In this document: piece after piece, positions 1-12,080 of the stretch
Position numbering within the stretch: position 1 is the stretch's first letter
How the letters are laid out: each line of letters opens with the position of its first letter
Source: Tubulanus polymorphus
Lineage: Eukaryota; Nemertea; Palaeonemertea; Tubulaniformes; Tubulanidae
Reading direction: 5' to 3'
DNA: 60,000 nt
Assembly (NCBI RefSeq): GCF_964204645.1
Contig: NC_134025.1
Coordinates: 29,420,001-29,480,000 of the forward strand
The notes under the pieces: model-generated
What the model saw: only the letters and a program-made list of their open reading frames with translations
What the model was told of the DNA's origin: nothing
Database searches by the model: none
Made by a program: the position numbers and the translations under genes

Positions 1-1316
1 AAACACAAAGTAGTTAACATTATATAAAATCATTTCAGGTTTCTACGGCGTCAAAAATCCACTATCTAAAATAATTCCGGTCAGCGTCTTCTCAAGTTTC
101 ATATCTAATTGAACATTACGATATGATTCTGGCGTCACTGTACTGTTCGATTAGAACTGTCTCCAGACGAGATGATTGCTGCAGGTTCATTTCTATGACT
201 GGAATAAATAATGTCTTTTATCTTCAGCCGAGCTCTTAATACATTACCTTGGAGCCTTGTAATTTGACAGTGCTTAGACATATGAACATTTATGTTGTCC
301 GCGTAGTTATAATTCTCCTTTTTAAATCAAATTTGGAAAAGACCAAACGATTGAAGAATTACGTGCTATTTCTCTGACAATAATTTGTATTTTGTCGGCG
401 GCATTTTTTTTGCGATGATCGCAAAGTTTTATTGCAGGTAGAAGTCGGGACAATGATGAGGCGCTATTTCAAAACTAAAAAATTAATTAAACTCCAGGCC
501 GATGATGGTAAATATTAACGGATCATGAAGACAAACAATTCCATGATTGCTGAATCATTACCGGCCGAATAAACCCAAACCCATGTTCCGCATACCGCGA
601 AATCAAATACGGGTAATAAACGTGTAAAGCATAGCGAAATCACTGGGGTAATGTTACAGTTTGAATACCCAGAAGAGCTCTTTCAAGCGGAGTTTATCTC
701 GTAAATATTATAAATATCAAAGCTACGCTTACGTTTCACTCGGGAATTTGATATTTAACATCGCTGTCGAATAATAAACTTCTAAACGTAAAACCGGTCG
801 ACGACGAATCGTATGAATAATCAATCGATGCATTTAGAATGAACGGTAGGAATCAGGACTGATTCAGTCGGTTGATTTCTAAATGAAGCGCTATTTGAGT
901 TACACGCAGTATTGACTGTTGTCAGGTGTGGATATGACGCGTTTGTCAACGTCTTGATCGTCAGAACAATGATCTCATTGGCCGTAACCGTCTATAGCCA
1001 GAAGATTTCAATTGATTCATTTTAACTTCCATCAAAACCTAACTCTGAATTCGAACCATCGAAACTCGAGTTGTTAGACGAGAATTCTAAGCCGACATAA
1101 AAACTAGTGCAAACAATGAGTACGTTTGATGGAATGAACTGCGAGGCGACTCATTTAAACGCGATACTTTTCATCATCGTCTTCAACGATGAAATAATTT
1201 GAAATTTCTGGAAAATGTCTCGATCAAATTAATAATGCTGACATTAATAGGTTTAATATGTTTCATCATCAGTGAACCCGAGTTGTCTTTCTCGCGGTTA
1301 TGAACGGCATAATAAC
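1..1316. other. No gene seen
   Basis: AT-rich sequence without a convincing ORF, splice-bounded coding segment or repeat that I can name. Confidence 0.6.
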
Positions 1317-1541
1317 TCAATTTGAGGTGAAATTGTCGTCAGTATCGTCGACCTTGAAGCTGCTGGAAGTTTCGATGTTATTTTCGTAATTTCTGCTTTG
1401 ATTTTCTCTTTTTTTCAAACGAATGCCTCGAAGTACTTGATAATGTTGATGTCGCATCGCCGTTGGATCGATACAGTGCTCGCGGTCATCGCCCCTGCAG
1501 GTTTTTACGCACCCTTCCAATAAAATCAATATTATTATCAT
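1317..1541 (-). CDS. Candidate small secreted peptide, unrecognised
   Basis: A 74-codon frame starting at 1541 with a short hydrophobic N-terminus (MIIILILLEGCVKTC), then a hydrophilic part with two more cysteines within 12 residues, a basic site RLKKRENQ and an acidic end (KVDDTDDNFTSN). The signal-peptide-plus-basic-site layout would fit a peptide precursor, but there is no amidation site and no known motif. A second overlapping ATG frame starts upstream (ATG at about 1572) and runs through the same DNA. No splice support. It may be chance. Confidence 0.2.
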   Translation of the reverse strand: MIIILILLEGCVKTCRGDDREHCIDPTAMRHQHYQVLRGIRLKKRENQSRNYENNIETSSSFKVDDTDDNFTSN

Positions 1542-2194
1542 CCGCTTCCATTTTTCTGCCTCCTAGATACATTGTTCTTATATTCGCAATGACGTATCAA
1601 CAGTTAACAGCGCGACGCTTTATTGATTATTCAACCAATAATTCAATACTTGTCTGTTGAATACGATAAACTTCTTCAATCGAATGTTTCGAACTTTTTA
1701 ATCACGTGTTTATTACTGATGAAATCGAAACTGACAGTTATTAAAAACGCCTCTTATTTCAATTTACAATTTATAAAGAAGTAATTCCACTTCAGCAGCA
1801 CAACGCGGTCATATCGCTATATTCTATTGTATAATGCATGTATAAAACACTTGGTTGTATCGGTTAAGCAGACTCCTGTTTCCTCAATGGCCACTAACGA
1901 TAGAATCACGATTTCGTTTCGCCGTCGATCTTTCATCTTACACGCGAACTAATTGACGAAATGACGAAGCCGGGATGAATGAATGAATAGCTGCAAGCAT
2001 CAAACTATTTTTTCCTGTACACGCGGACTGAAAATTGTCCAGAATACCGAGGTACGAAGGACATCGGTTATGTCTAGGACCAATGGCGCGCTGTTATCAA
2101 ATCTCATGTAACTTAGGTATAAATTGATGTGTCTCATATACAGAGAATCCTGCACTAATATAACGGGATGAAGTCCGTAAATTCCCTAATAATT

Positions 2195-2243
2195 TATTGA
2201 TTCGACGTTTCGACTATAATTTAATAGTCATCTTCAGGAATAT
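2195..2243 (-). repeat. CTGAAGATGA...GTCGAAACG retroelement-type motif
   Basis: On the minus strand: TTCCTGAAGATGACTATTAAA then TTATAGTCGAAACGTCGAATC. The GACTAT/ATAGTC arms form a short stem. Motifs of this CTGAAGATG...CGAAACG form are common in retroelement ends of invertebrate genomes. Diverged relatives at 37494 and 41650. Confidence 0.4.
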
Positions 2244-2285
2244 GAGTAAACATGGTCACAACACGCACATAGTGTTTCATCAATG

Positions 2286-2410
2286 GTTACCTTGACCCAG
2301 TTCCACAGTTCTGAGTTAGAGTTAACTCTGAGTTAAAGTTAGTTCATTTTCAATGAGTTAACTCAGAGTTAAATCTTAACTCACAACTGTGGAACTGGAC
2401 CCTTGTTACC
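2286..2410. mobile_element. Palindromic MITE, about 110 bp, with 6-bp flanking direct repeat
   Basis: Terminal inverted repeats CCAGTTCCACAGTT (left) and AACTGTGGAACTGG (right) enclose further self-complementary text (TGAGTTAACTC, TTAACTCA). The sequence GTTACC flanks both sides (2286-2291 and 2405-2410), a likely target-site duplication. Fragments of the same family occur at 28621-28700 and 36150-36180. Confidence 0.75.
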
Positions 2411-4270
2411 AAAGTTAACCCGGCCGGCCGCCTTAATCTACCCTGTAAATGTCCCTTTCTAAAGCAATGATCAAGCTAATTATAAGAGACCAGGTAACTA
2501 GAGAAATGATCCGATAACAAATTTCATTGGATTTACAAAACGACGCGGCCGATTAGGAGAAACGACGTGTCATATTTTTTGGCCTAAATCATCATTTTTC
2601 GAATGTGATCATTCATTGTAACAAATTTTCAGAGGTATCCAGATGATTTAAACATTCCATGATTTGTGACGTGTTATATTTGAATATATGAGGTATTACG
2701 TTAGACGTGACAGTTCACACACGTACGTCATTTAAGAAGTATCAGATTTGAAATCCACTTGTACGGATTTGACGACTTTACTGAGCGTGAGATGAGCGAT
2801 TCAGCTTGAAGGATTTCTAGACGTCTGTAGATTTATTCGATGACGTGGGTAGATACATCCGAACGGTGATTCAGAGGTTCAGATATAACAATCGTGGTTT
2901 CGTTCGTAAACCGCAAGTTTCTCGCATTATTCATCAACCCGACCTTACTCCGTGAAATAGTGTATGCTAATTGAATAACCTCGCGGCAAATGATGCAGGT
3001 AAGTGGTTGAAAGAGAAAAAAATACAGGTCTGACCCATGATTTCTCGAAAATTACATCTTTTATCCCAGTTTTCTTATTCGCGCCGTACGAAAATACTCG
3101 CTATTCACAGGTTAATGAACTAATTACATGAAAACGACTCGTCAATATGGCGTCTAATTATCACTAAATCTTCGTTTATTGCCGACAAAATGGCCATAAA
3201 TAATGATCACTTTTGCTTCTTTTATGATCGGGAAATGCGTCCAATAATACATTATACGGAGCGATGTTGTGTTGAGCACGTTTCGATGAAGCGTTTCAAT
3301 GAGTGGCCTTAGTTGTAACTATCAACATTAATCACGTATGAAGAAAATATCAGAAGATCGGAGACAAGTGTTTCGATTAATGAATCGCTCGCTTATAACG
3401 TGATGAATATGTTTTTCATGTAAGGACGACTTGTGAAAAACAGCTATTTGTTACGTTTGATGCTTTCCCCTCACTTCGTTATGCGAGTGACTTAACTCTA
3501 TATAAAAAGTGTGATAAATTTTTTCATATTCACTATACTTCAAACCCCAATCGATACATTGCTTTATCCGCCCTGCGTAGAAATACATTTTTAATGAACT
3601 TTCATCATTTTCAATTTTTAATTGATGCGGCATGATAGCTATCAATTTACATTTTTATGGACGGTTTTAACGCTGAGCCCGAGGGCTATCTCAATTGGCT
3701 CTTATTAACCCCATACTTTAGATCATAGTAAATAACGAAAATTAAGAAACGGACCCAGCGTATAATGATTTATTTGTCCGTTTACGCCGGTTCTGATCTA
3801 CCCACTACCTATAACTCTTATAAATTCATATCCGATGCCATTTTTAATCTTTATGGTCGATGTGAGCGCGTAGCAATGCCACATACAGGCGACTGATAAT
3901 AGTTAATCAATATTCCAACATCCGGAATCTGACAATTGCATCTGGAACTCAGTCGAAATGATTGCATCTACGATAAGTTGATAGATTCATTGTTTATGAA
4001 CTGCGTAACCAGTTTGTCTCAGCGCGCGCATTGTCTATTTCCCCCTTTAATAACATCGTCATCTTCATTATCACCAGTATCATTTATCATCGCAATAGAC
4101 GTTTATTTCAAACGAGAATAGATCACCTGCTCGTGACGTCATAGCGCATCCTGTTGACCACGAGCGGTAAAGCTGAAGTATATGAATTAAATTTGTGAGT
4201 TCAGCTGTTGAAGATTCTTGGAACTACCCACAACTTCTTTTGTGAGATCAGCGATTTAGGAAACACGTGA

Positions 4271-4352
4271 GCGAATAGCATGTATTCGCTAGGATTCGAA
4301 CCTATCCCGTCTCGGTTGTGGGTCAAACGCCTTATCAATCGCCGACATGTCG
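4271..4352 (-). repeat. tRNA-derived (SINE-like) sequence with flanking hairpin
   Basis: On the minus strand it reads a tRNA-like order: ...GGCGATTGATAAGGCGTTTGACCCACAACC..., then GGTTCGAATCC, the Pol III B-box/T-arm. No matching acceptor stem, so it is not an intact tRNA gene. A short hairpin (GCGAATA / TATTCGC, 4271-4289) follows the T-arm. Confidence 0.5.
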
Positions 4353-5176
4353 ACGCGAATTATGCGTCACAATGGCCGTCAACCATGTCATTTTACTTCG
4401 GATAGCCGCTCTCTTGTGTAAATAACTGAAATAAGCATTTAGAGATAAAGGATTAATGTTACGTTATAATGGATGGTATTTTGACTCTGGAGACATTTAA
4501 ACGTCAATTTGAAGAGTAATCGGATCAGGTGTTCTTAAATTCCAACCCCGGAAACTGAAACTAATGACGTCTAAAAACCTAGAACAGATAGCATTAGTTC
4601 AAAAGCTACATTCGTATATAAGAATTTAGTTTAACAAATAGATTGATTTTTTTTTTATAAACGATAGAAGTGGGTGACGAGTACATCGTGGAATCATGTC
4701 GTGATATCGAGGAACACAATCCAATAAACCTGAATAACAAAACATATCGAATGAAACAGATTTTCATCGTGTAGTTGGGAGCGGAACACTGCTTGTCCTA
4801 AAAGATGGCCTTTAAGAAGTTATTGTCCAAAAGTGGATTTTGATGTTTGTTCAGGGTTTAACCATGACCTTGGATCTATATACGAGTTGGATCAATACGA
4901 GCCCCAGCCCTGTATACAGCTGTCCTTGTCGTGACATTCAACGGGATATGAATGATTACAGTCTTCAATATTTACGTTCAAAAATAGTTACAGAAACCTT
5001 ATTCGGTTTGTTTTGGATTTATTGAAAGTACGAGTTTGTCGATAGATACGCTGAACTACGTGATCATAGTAGTGCCTCGTGGAACAACTAACCACTCAAC
5101 TATACCCTGGGTTCAGTCGCGCAGTCATCATCCCTTAGAGCCAGGGCAAGCTCAATTATATAACCAATCTAACAGC

Positions 5177-5228
5177 TCAAGACCACTTTCGGACTTAAGT
5201 CATGCCTGGACAACTGGGCCCTGGGGAT
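5177..5228 (+). repeat. Diverged MITE-like end (ACTTAAGTCATG...CAACTGGGCCCTG)
   Basis: Shares ACTTAAGTCA and CAACTGGGCCCTG, in the same order and at similar spacing, with 38720-38752. The layout resembles the right end of the GGGGCCGGTTCC palindrome at 48.2 kb (CTTAAGTC then GGAACCGGCCCC), so all three may belong to one broad family. Confidence 0.4.
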
Positions 5229-5870
5229 TAACTCGATTATATAAACCATCAGGTTCAACGCTAAGACTATAAAACCAGCCTATGATTTTTTTTTTTAGTC
5301 ATAAGAACCGCGCACGGAACCGTGTCTAGAATAAGGAAATAAATTGGTTTAGACTTGATGTAAAAAAATAGCGATAGAAAAACTTGTCGTCCCGGAGTCT
5401 TTTGTTTAGGGCAACTGAAAATGATTTACGAGGTAAACATCACCTACAGCCCATTAATCTGTTGGTATTAGCTCCCGAGAGTCATTTCTTTAGTCAATAA
5501 TTAAGGTGATTTTCGCAGACAATGGTCGCATACAGGGAATGAGTTACGAGTAAATCTCCAATCGGAAGTGGCGTCTCGGACGTCTGATACGTTCGTTCCT
5601 ACCGAAAAACTATGACCAAACAGCGTTCATTCGACGCAATATTCAATTCAAAATGGTTGTTTTTTGCGAGTTGAGTTTCTTTTTACGAGACTACCGTGTC
5701 AAAATTTATGACGGGTGATCAGACGATGATGATGAACTGAAAAAATGAATAATTAATGCGAAACTTGAAATGGAACGCTAAATTTTCATTTCTGAAATGC
5801 CAGTTTCGCGTGGGCGCCAAGTAGTCGCGTTCAGATGGACGACGTTTGGTTCGACTCTATGGCGGCACAC

Positions 5871-5989
5871 CTCGTTTTGCTTTTTCAGCAAAATCCTCGT
5901 CGTATTGATCGAGAACGTCTGAAATAATAAGAAACTCATGGTGAATGTCGCCGGTTATTAATTTGTAATATTTGTCGCAGTAATCTTCG
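5871..5989 (-). CDS. Candidate isolated internal exon
   Basis: Between acceptor aactttctcatttag (5990) and donor CGAG|GTGTGC (5871/5870). 119 nt, phase 2 in, phase 1 out, 39 codons. The residues start EDYCDKYYKLITGDIHHEF and include LDQYDEDFAEKAKR; the composition is acidic, helix-prone and protein-like. No partner exons found on either side in this window and no family recognised. The donor is weak. Confidence 0.18.
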
Positions 5990-7879
5990 CTAAATGAGAA
6001 AGTTAGTTTATCAGCTGTACAACCATATCGCATTATTGATAGTAGAAGTACCCGAGGCACGATTCACGGCACTAGCTCTTTAGTTAAGTAATGTATTTAT
6101 CTAATTGTTATGCCGGATAAACCAGTGATTAGTCGACGATACGGCAGGAATAATCCCATTCACCGGGGAATAGCCAATCACGTATGACGTCGCAGTTTTA
6201 TTCAGGCGTTGAAGGGAATCCATAGCGCGGTTACAGCCTATCTAATGTCTGCCCATCATGCCCGACTGTCCCAGGTTGACAACTGCATTCAGCGAGATAG
6301 CCCAGATAATAACATCCTTTTCCGTTTCTAGTTATTCAAAATCACTCCATCGACGTCACGCGGCTATCGACGAATTTTTTTCGAGATATATATTTCGGAT
6401 AGTCTGTACGGTTATAATGAACCTATGAATGGAAATAGACAGCAGGTCATTACTGCCATCTTTTTTGAAGACGTTCATTTGATGTAGTATGAGACCTGGG
6501 CGGGAGGCCGTAGAATCAATCGTCGTTCGTTTCATAACGCGAACGATTTCGCAGCGGTGCCTTAATTGGAAAACGCATACTGTTTCAAAAAGCTCAACAA
6601 GAGAAACTGAATCCTAATTGCGGCAATTCGTTTGATGACGAATTCGCGTCACTATCGGCTGTTTAAACACTTCGGATGATCAGATTTGAGTTACAGCGTG
6701 CCGCCAATACTTCGAGACCATTTTCTTTTCGCCGGGCTTTATTCCGATGATTTTAGTTCCCTTTTTTCACAGTCGACCGAGTCCGAAGTGGAGTGCTGAA
6801 AAGAACGCCTGGCCCGTGGCTTCTTATTACCACTCTAACCGACTCCCATAACACGGAAAATTGCATTTCAGTCTTCGCTGAGGTTGTCAGTTATTGCCAA
6901 CTAGTTTATGACGCAAAAAACTAAAACAAACTTCGCTCGAGGCCACCATCTTTGCTCTAATAATTGTGTGCACGCATCTAAATTTCATAGCGCCTGAATA
7001 AAGCTAGAGACGGAATGTAATTTTCCGATGACACTTTTTAGCATTACGGTAGCGGCTACACGGGTGAGTTTACATACGAGACACTTGGGGATGAACAAAT
7101 ATCTACAAGTGTTAGACGAAACGTGGCTTGAGGGCTTCATTCTTCCGAAATATTATCAAATTTACGGATCGGACGAGCCCTGCTTCGGGCTTGATTATAC
7201 ATATTTATCTTCTCGCAAGAATATATATAATATGCGACCGCGTATGAAAGAGAATTGTATGTATGAATCCGGGATAATGTCTCCTCTGCTGATATTTCGA
7301 ATCTTATTAACTCACATATATATTCGTAAAAGCAGACTTTCGTTTTGCGTTGGTTTTACGGTTTTTCTAAATGGATATTAAAATAGCTTTGGGATAGCTA
7401 TCTGTAACTATATAGATGCGCTTCAGCCACGAGCTTTAATCACCTAGCGGGCACAGACAATAAGTGATTTGCATAACAGCAGATCCCTGAGATTTCTTAA
7501 GCCGCAATCTGACGTTTTTTCATCATCGGCCAAAAATCATTCACACTGTTGCCAAATGCCTGTTTGACACTGGTTCAAATTAAGGCGTTCCAAATTTTCG
7601 AGCCAGGCACGTGCTCAATGTTAGAACGGGTCAAATTATCCCAATTTTACATGTCGTTGCTGCGAGACCCATGTAAGACCGTTGTTTGACAGAACAGACC
7701 ACAGTACGCGGAGGATGCACTCAGTGAATCCTGTCAACTGTCATTGAATGTGTCATCGGTGATCGCGTAGCAATCTGTTTCAATATACGTGAGATATATA
7801 AAACCAGCTCTACTCAAACCACATCGTCTTCTCCTGCACGTAAATCATCACGTATAAACACGTCCTAAGCTGCGTCCAC

Positions 7880-7990
7880 ACTATCACTAGCTAGTCCGAG
7901 CGGACCAATTTAGAACGGACTATACTAGAGGTGGGCGTTCACACACGCGTTGTTGTAGTTGTTGTCACTGCTCCCGCAAGATGCCACCAT
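7880..7990 (+). repeat. hAT-like nonautonomous fragment
   Basis: Reads AGCTAGTCCGAGCGGACCAATTTAGAACGGAC and then GTTCACACACGCGTTGTTGTAG. It shares AGTCCG, CCAATTTAGAACG(A/G)AC and GTTCACA(T/C)ACG, in order, with 35290-35400. Confidence 0.4.
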
Positions 7991-8129
7991 GAGTCTTTTA
8001 ACCCGGAAATGTGTATCTTAAATATAGCCGCAAAGCAGCGTTAACGGTTTAACAAGTAATTCTTGTATGCTTTCCGACTTCTATCAATGACTACATTATG
8101 AATCAATCAACAAAAGAGAAAACTACTCC

Positions 8130-8208
8130 GAAAAAAAATATTCGGGATTCGAACCCACACCCTGTTGCTGGAAGACGATCATTGTACCGATGGCTACAAC
8201 TCGGAACA
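8130..8208 (-). repeat. tRNA-derived (SINE-like) head with Pol III terminator
   Basis: On the minus strand an A-box-like TAGCCATCGGTACA is followed 30-odd bases later by GGGTTCGAATCCCG (B-box) and then a run of eight T, a Pol III stop. No acceptor stem can form, so a functional tRNA is unlikely. Confidence 0.5.
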
Positions 8209-11200
8209 AGAAACTAAAAAAGTATACAACGACTGAAATCAATCCTGCCGTGCGGAGAATACGTAGATAGAACCTTAACAAAGATATCTCTAAAAATGAC
8301 AATCCCCTCCGTGGAAACATTATCCGCCTTATTACCTTCACGCAACTGATTGAAATTAATACGGGTAAGACAGTGCAGGTATGGCGCATTGTCAATAACA
8401 ACCGTGTGGGTGATTTTTAGTAACAAGGGTATTCGGTTCTCCTGTTCTATTAATACTGATAACGTTACATCTAGAAGACGTTCCTTTCCTGATTGATGGC
8501 ATTACGGAGCCTTCCTACCGCTGGCAATGACAAACCACGTTCCGCTCAATGTTACAAGCTATTATAACGGCCATTAGGTACATGTTCCCTTGGCAGGTAT
8601 GATGACAAATACCCCCGAATTATTTACAGCCGCGAATTCCACGACACAAGCGACGAGTTGATGGCTTGTCGGAACTTAAGACACATTTATTAGTATTCTT
8701 GTTGAGATTAGTAGCTCAGCCGTGTTTATAGTTCTAATAATATTCGATAGTTTTCGTTAGCGGTAGATCTCAGCTTCCCCATCAAACAACGGAAGCGGAT
8801 AGGCACCTCATTTTCTCCATGGCTGATATACCGCTGAATATACAGCTGAACAAATAGGCTTTTATGGCGAAAATAATGAAATATCCGACGACACGATCAT
8901 AAAGTGAACGAGAAGGTGCAATCGACTTGTTTCTCTGAGCTATCTCTCATAAATCCTACATTTATGAGCGATATCACAAGATAACAAGCACGTATTAATG
9001 TACAGAAGTGACCGCTGATATAAACATATAAAATCTTGTAAAATCATCTTATTGAATGACAGTCTGTAATGTAGAAATTGCTACCCTTTCTGAAAATGTA
9101 TATCAACTTTTTAGCTACTTATACGCATGTCATTCTACGCTTCGAAAAGTACACGAGAACGTACGCATTATTTGACATTTACGCATATGTCATACAATAT
9201 ACATCAATAAATGTAGATGAATTTCCTTCGTAGTCAATGATATTGTCAAATACGTTACGTTAAAGCACTTTAAAGGGAATAAATTGATGTTAGGCCTCTT
9301 AAAGCCTCAAAGCTTCTCCGTTCTTTCAAGGGTTGCGTAACACAGTTGTCTTCAAAGTTCTTTTAATACGGATACACGAATGAAACAGTCGATCAAGGCG
9401 AGGGTTTCGACTGTGACAAAGTTTCAGATTTTTAAAATCGTTATTTACGTAACACCAACGGCAGATGGTTTGCTGCTCGTGTATCATCGGTATCTCGGTC
9501 GTCGGATGAATATTCAATATCAACACAGTGTTTGCTGATGGACGAACTATGTCGGTTATCCTCTAAAGTCTGCGCAAAGGATCGGTTTAAGGAAATCTGT
9601 GACGAATACCGGTGATGTAGATTAGTCAGACAAGCTAATTTTGATCTTTGATGTCGTATGGATGCGGCTTGTGGAAGTTATAGATTCTCTTCCTATTCTT
9701 GGTTAGACTTTAGTGTTTTCTTAAGATTTTTGAGACGTACGTGCGTCCGAGAAGTTGGCAGAATGAAATCCCCATAATTAGAATCGGTCGGTATGAATTG
9801 GTAGCCTTTGGCAAAATGTAGCAGGGTTATTTTCATATGGATTGTTTGCATACAATATGACAAGTTGAAACTATGAAGTCGTTTATCGTTGTAGAATTGA
9901 GTGATTATTGACTTCATTGTAATATGATATTGTATCAGAATAGTAAAGGGTGTGTACGCACACTGTATATGTCGCCCACCGTTGCGTCGAGTGTTCCATC
10001 CTACTTAGGAGACAGAAATTGATTGTTATCTCATAAGATAGCCTCGAATAATATCAATTTTTGAATATGTTCCTAAAAATACATACCAAGGTTTTTGAGC
10101 TAATTATTTCCATTCGCTGCAGCTGTAAAGTCGATAAACAATCATTACAAAGGTTCTGGATTTCGTGATATTAAGAAGAAATGGATTTTTTCTCAAGGCG
10201 TTGTCGTTAGTTTACTTTGGTTTGTTCAGCACAACGCACGGAGTGTCTTTGGTTGCAACGATCGTAATGCATGTCACGACATTTTCTAGCGATTTAAATT
10301 CCATCATTACTGTGACCGGGAAGGTGACCACGGACAGTTAGTTACAACGTATGAAGGTTAAGCTCTTATGCTTCACCGAGTTCTGCGCGAAGTGGAAGAG
10401 CCCGCTGTGATATTGTTACATATTGGCAATATCTCTCCTCCGTGAATTAGAGGCATTCGCAACGTGCACAGATTTTTAATTATTACATATTCTTGCTATT
10501 ACTCTAGTAGTATACTGAGTAGATTGTAGATAGTTCTTATAAAGTATATAGATAGATATTATCACCATTTCATAAAAACTTAATTACATTCTTCAGAAGT
10601 TTTTGGCTTCTTATGTCGAGAGTTATATTTTCTGAGACTTGTTATTATCATTCGTCTTTTTGCCGGAATAAGCAAACACGCAAATGTCCTCGTCAAATCT
10701 TAAGTACGCTCTAGTATAATAATGAAAAGCCAACATTCTTTAAGAATGAGAATGTTGACTTATATCGTAAAACGACGGCTGTCTTTTTCCGTGTAGCCGT
10801 ACGATCTTAGAAATATACCAAGAGTCTGCAGGTGGCTGATTTGGACGATAAATATAATTCCTGATGTGAAAATGAGGGCGATAGAACGAACGAACGCAAA
10901 AAAAAGAAGGAAAACGCCGAGTTCTCTAAATTCTGTTTTGGTGATGGCCACAAACGGATGATTTCAAAAGAACCGTGTTGTTTAGGTCCCATCGTTCTAG
11001 CGCTATCCATATCAGAAATAGCCACTACGTCAAATCGTTCGGTGATTATTTCGTGGAGGTGACGCTTTCTGTCGATCGGTATTTGATTTATCTATGAACG
11101 GGAAGCGGATGCTTTTTATTGGAATAAATATCAACACGTATCTCGTCGAATAATGGATCGAAAAAAGATCGCCTTCGCAATTTCCGTAGTCGATTTATTG

Positions 11201-11888
11201 CAGGCGTTTGGAAAAAGGGGGGAAAATCCGACCATTTAATTCCCCACTTAAAGACATAAATCAAATTACGAAGTGTCGAACATGATATATTTACGATTGA
11301 GCGTCATAAATGATAAATGCGCATTGCATGACATAGCGATAGAAATAGTTGGTGAATACAGTTCGATAACTTAATAACGTAATGTTCAAATGAAATACCA
11401 GATACTTGATGACGTTCGTTGGTTTTTACGCGAGTTGTGTTTGATCTTTCGCTGCCGTATTTTCTCGCGCAGCTTAAAAAGTATATTAGGACGTACGTCT
11501 GTCTGTGGTAATCATAGCACGATACGCGGACACATCTTATACCAGATCATAAACGAGCTAATAACAACGCTGATTAGATTACCGTCAATGTCGCCTTCAA
11601 TGTTGTTTATGAACTCGCCTGGCCGCGGCTAAAACCGCGTAGAGGCGTCGATGAGTCGAAAGCGATTTCTTTATAGGCGTTGCAAAAATAAGGCACATGA
11701 ATCTGTGGGTATCACAGTTTGAAGAATTGGCTTAAACATTAAAGACCTTTCTTTTAAAATGTCTAAACGATTCCAGATTTAAACTGACTCAGTTTGGTCT
11801 TATGTCATATTATCCTAACTCGTTTTCGGGGACTTATTTGACAATATTGTACTAATTATGGTTTCATTTCATTTTCTATATTTCTCAG

Positions 11889-12080
11889 GCTCAAGATGAA
11901 GATATCTATTTGTATATTCTGTTTCGTTCTGCTGATCGTCACTGTGAACTCGTACCCAACGATTAACCTAGAAACAAGAGGCTTTAAAAACGAAGAACGA
12001 TTCGGACACGGTTTCGGTAAACGAACTTCTTCGCAAGATGTCGACATCGATTCTCTATTGGAAAAGGAAGATATGCTTAG
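11889..12080 (+). CDS. AT: Allatotropin precursor exon with start codon, signal peptide and mature peptide
   Basis: The exon runs from an acceptor at 11888 to the donor CTTAG|GTGAGG at 12080. Coding starts at 11896 and covers residues 1-61 plus two bases. It carries the signal peptide, the short spacer YPTINLETR, the mature peptide with GKR, and an acidic linker (QDVDIDSLLEKED). The ORF would stop at the donor (TGA), so splicing is required to reach the rest of the precursor. Confidence 0.9.

Larger units (their letters stand above)
6061..11888. other. Upstream region of the allatotropin gene, no coding exon recognised
   Basis: Apart from the repeats at 7.9 and 8.1 kb I see no coding feature. 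The 117-codon ORF at 7028-7381 and the overlapping minus-strand ORFs at 8123-8426 and 10760-11025 have no domain or splice context. Because the allatotropin start exon begins at an acceptor, its promoter and 5' UTR exon should lie here, but I cannot place them. Confidence 0.6.

Noticed and set aside
7028-7381. 117-codon plus-strand ORF
   Set aside because: Composition like random AT-rich sequence, with no motif or splice context.
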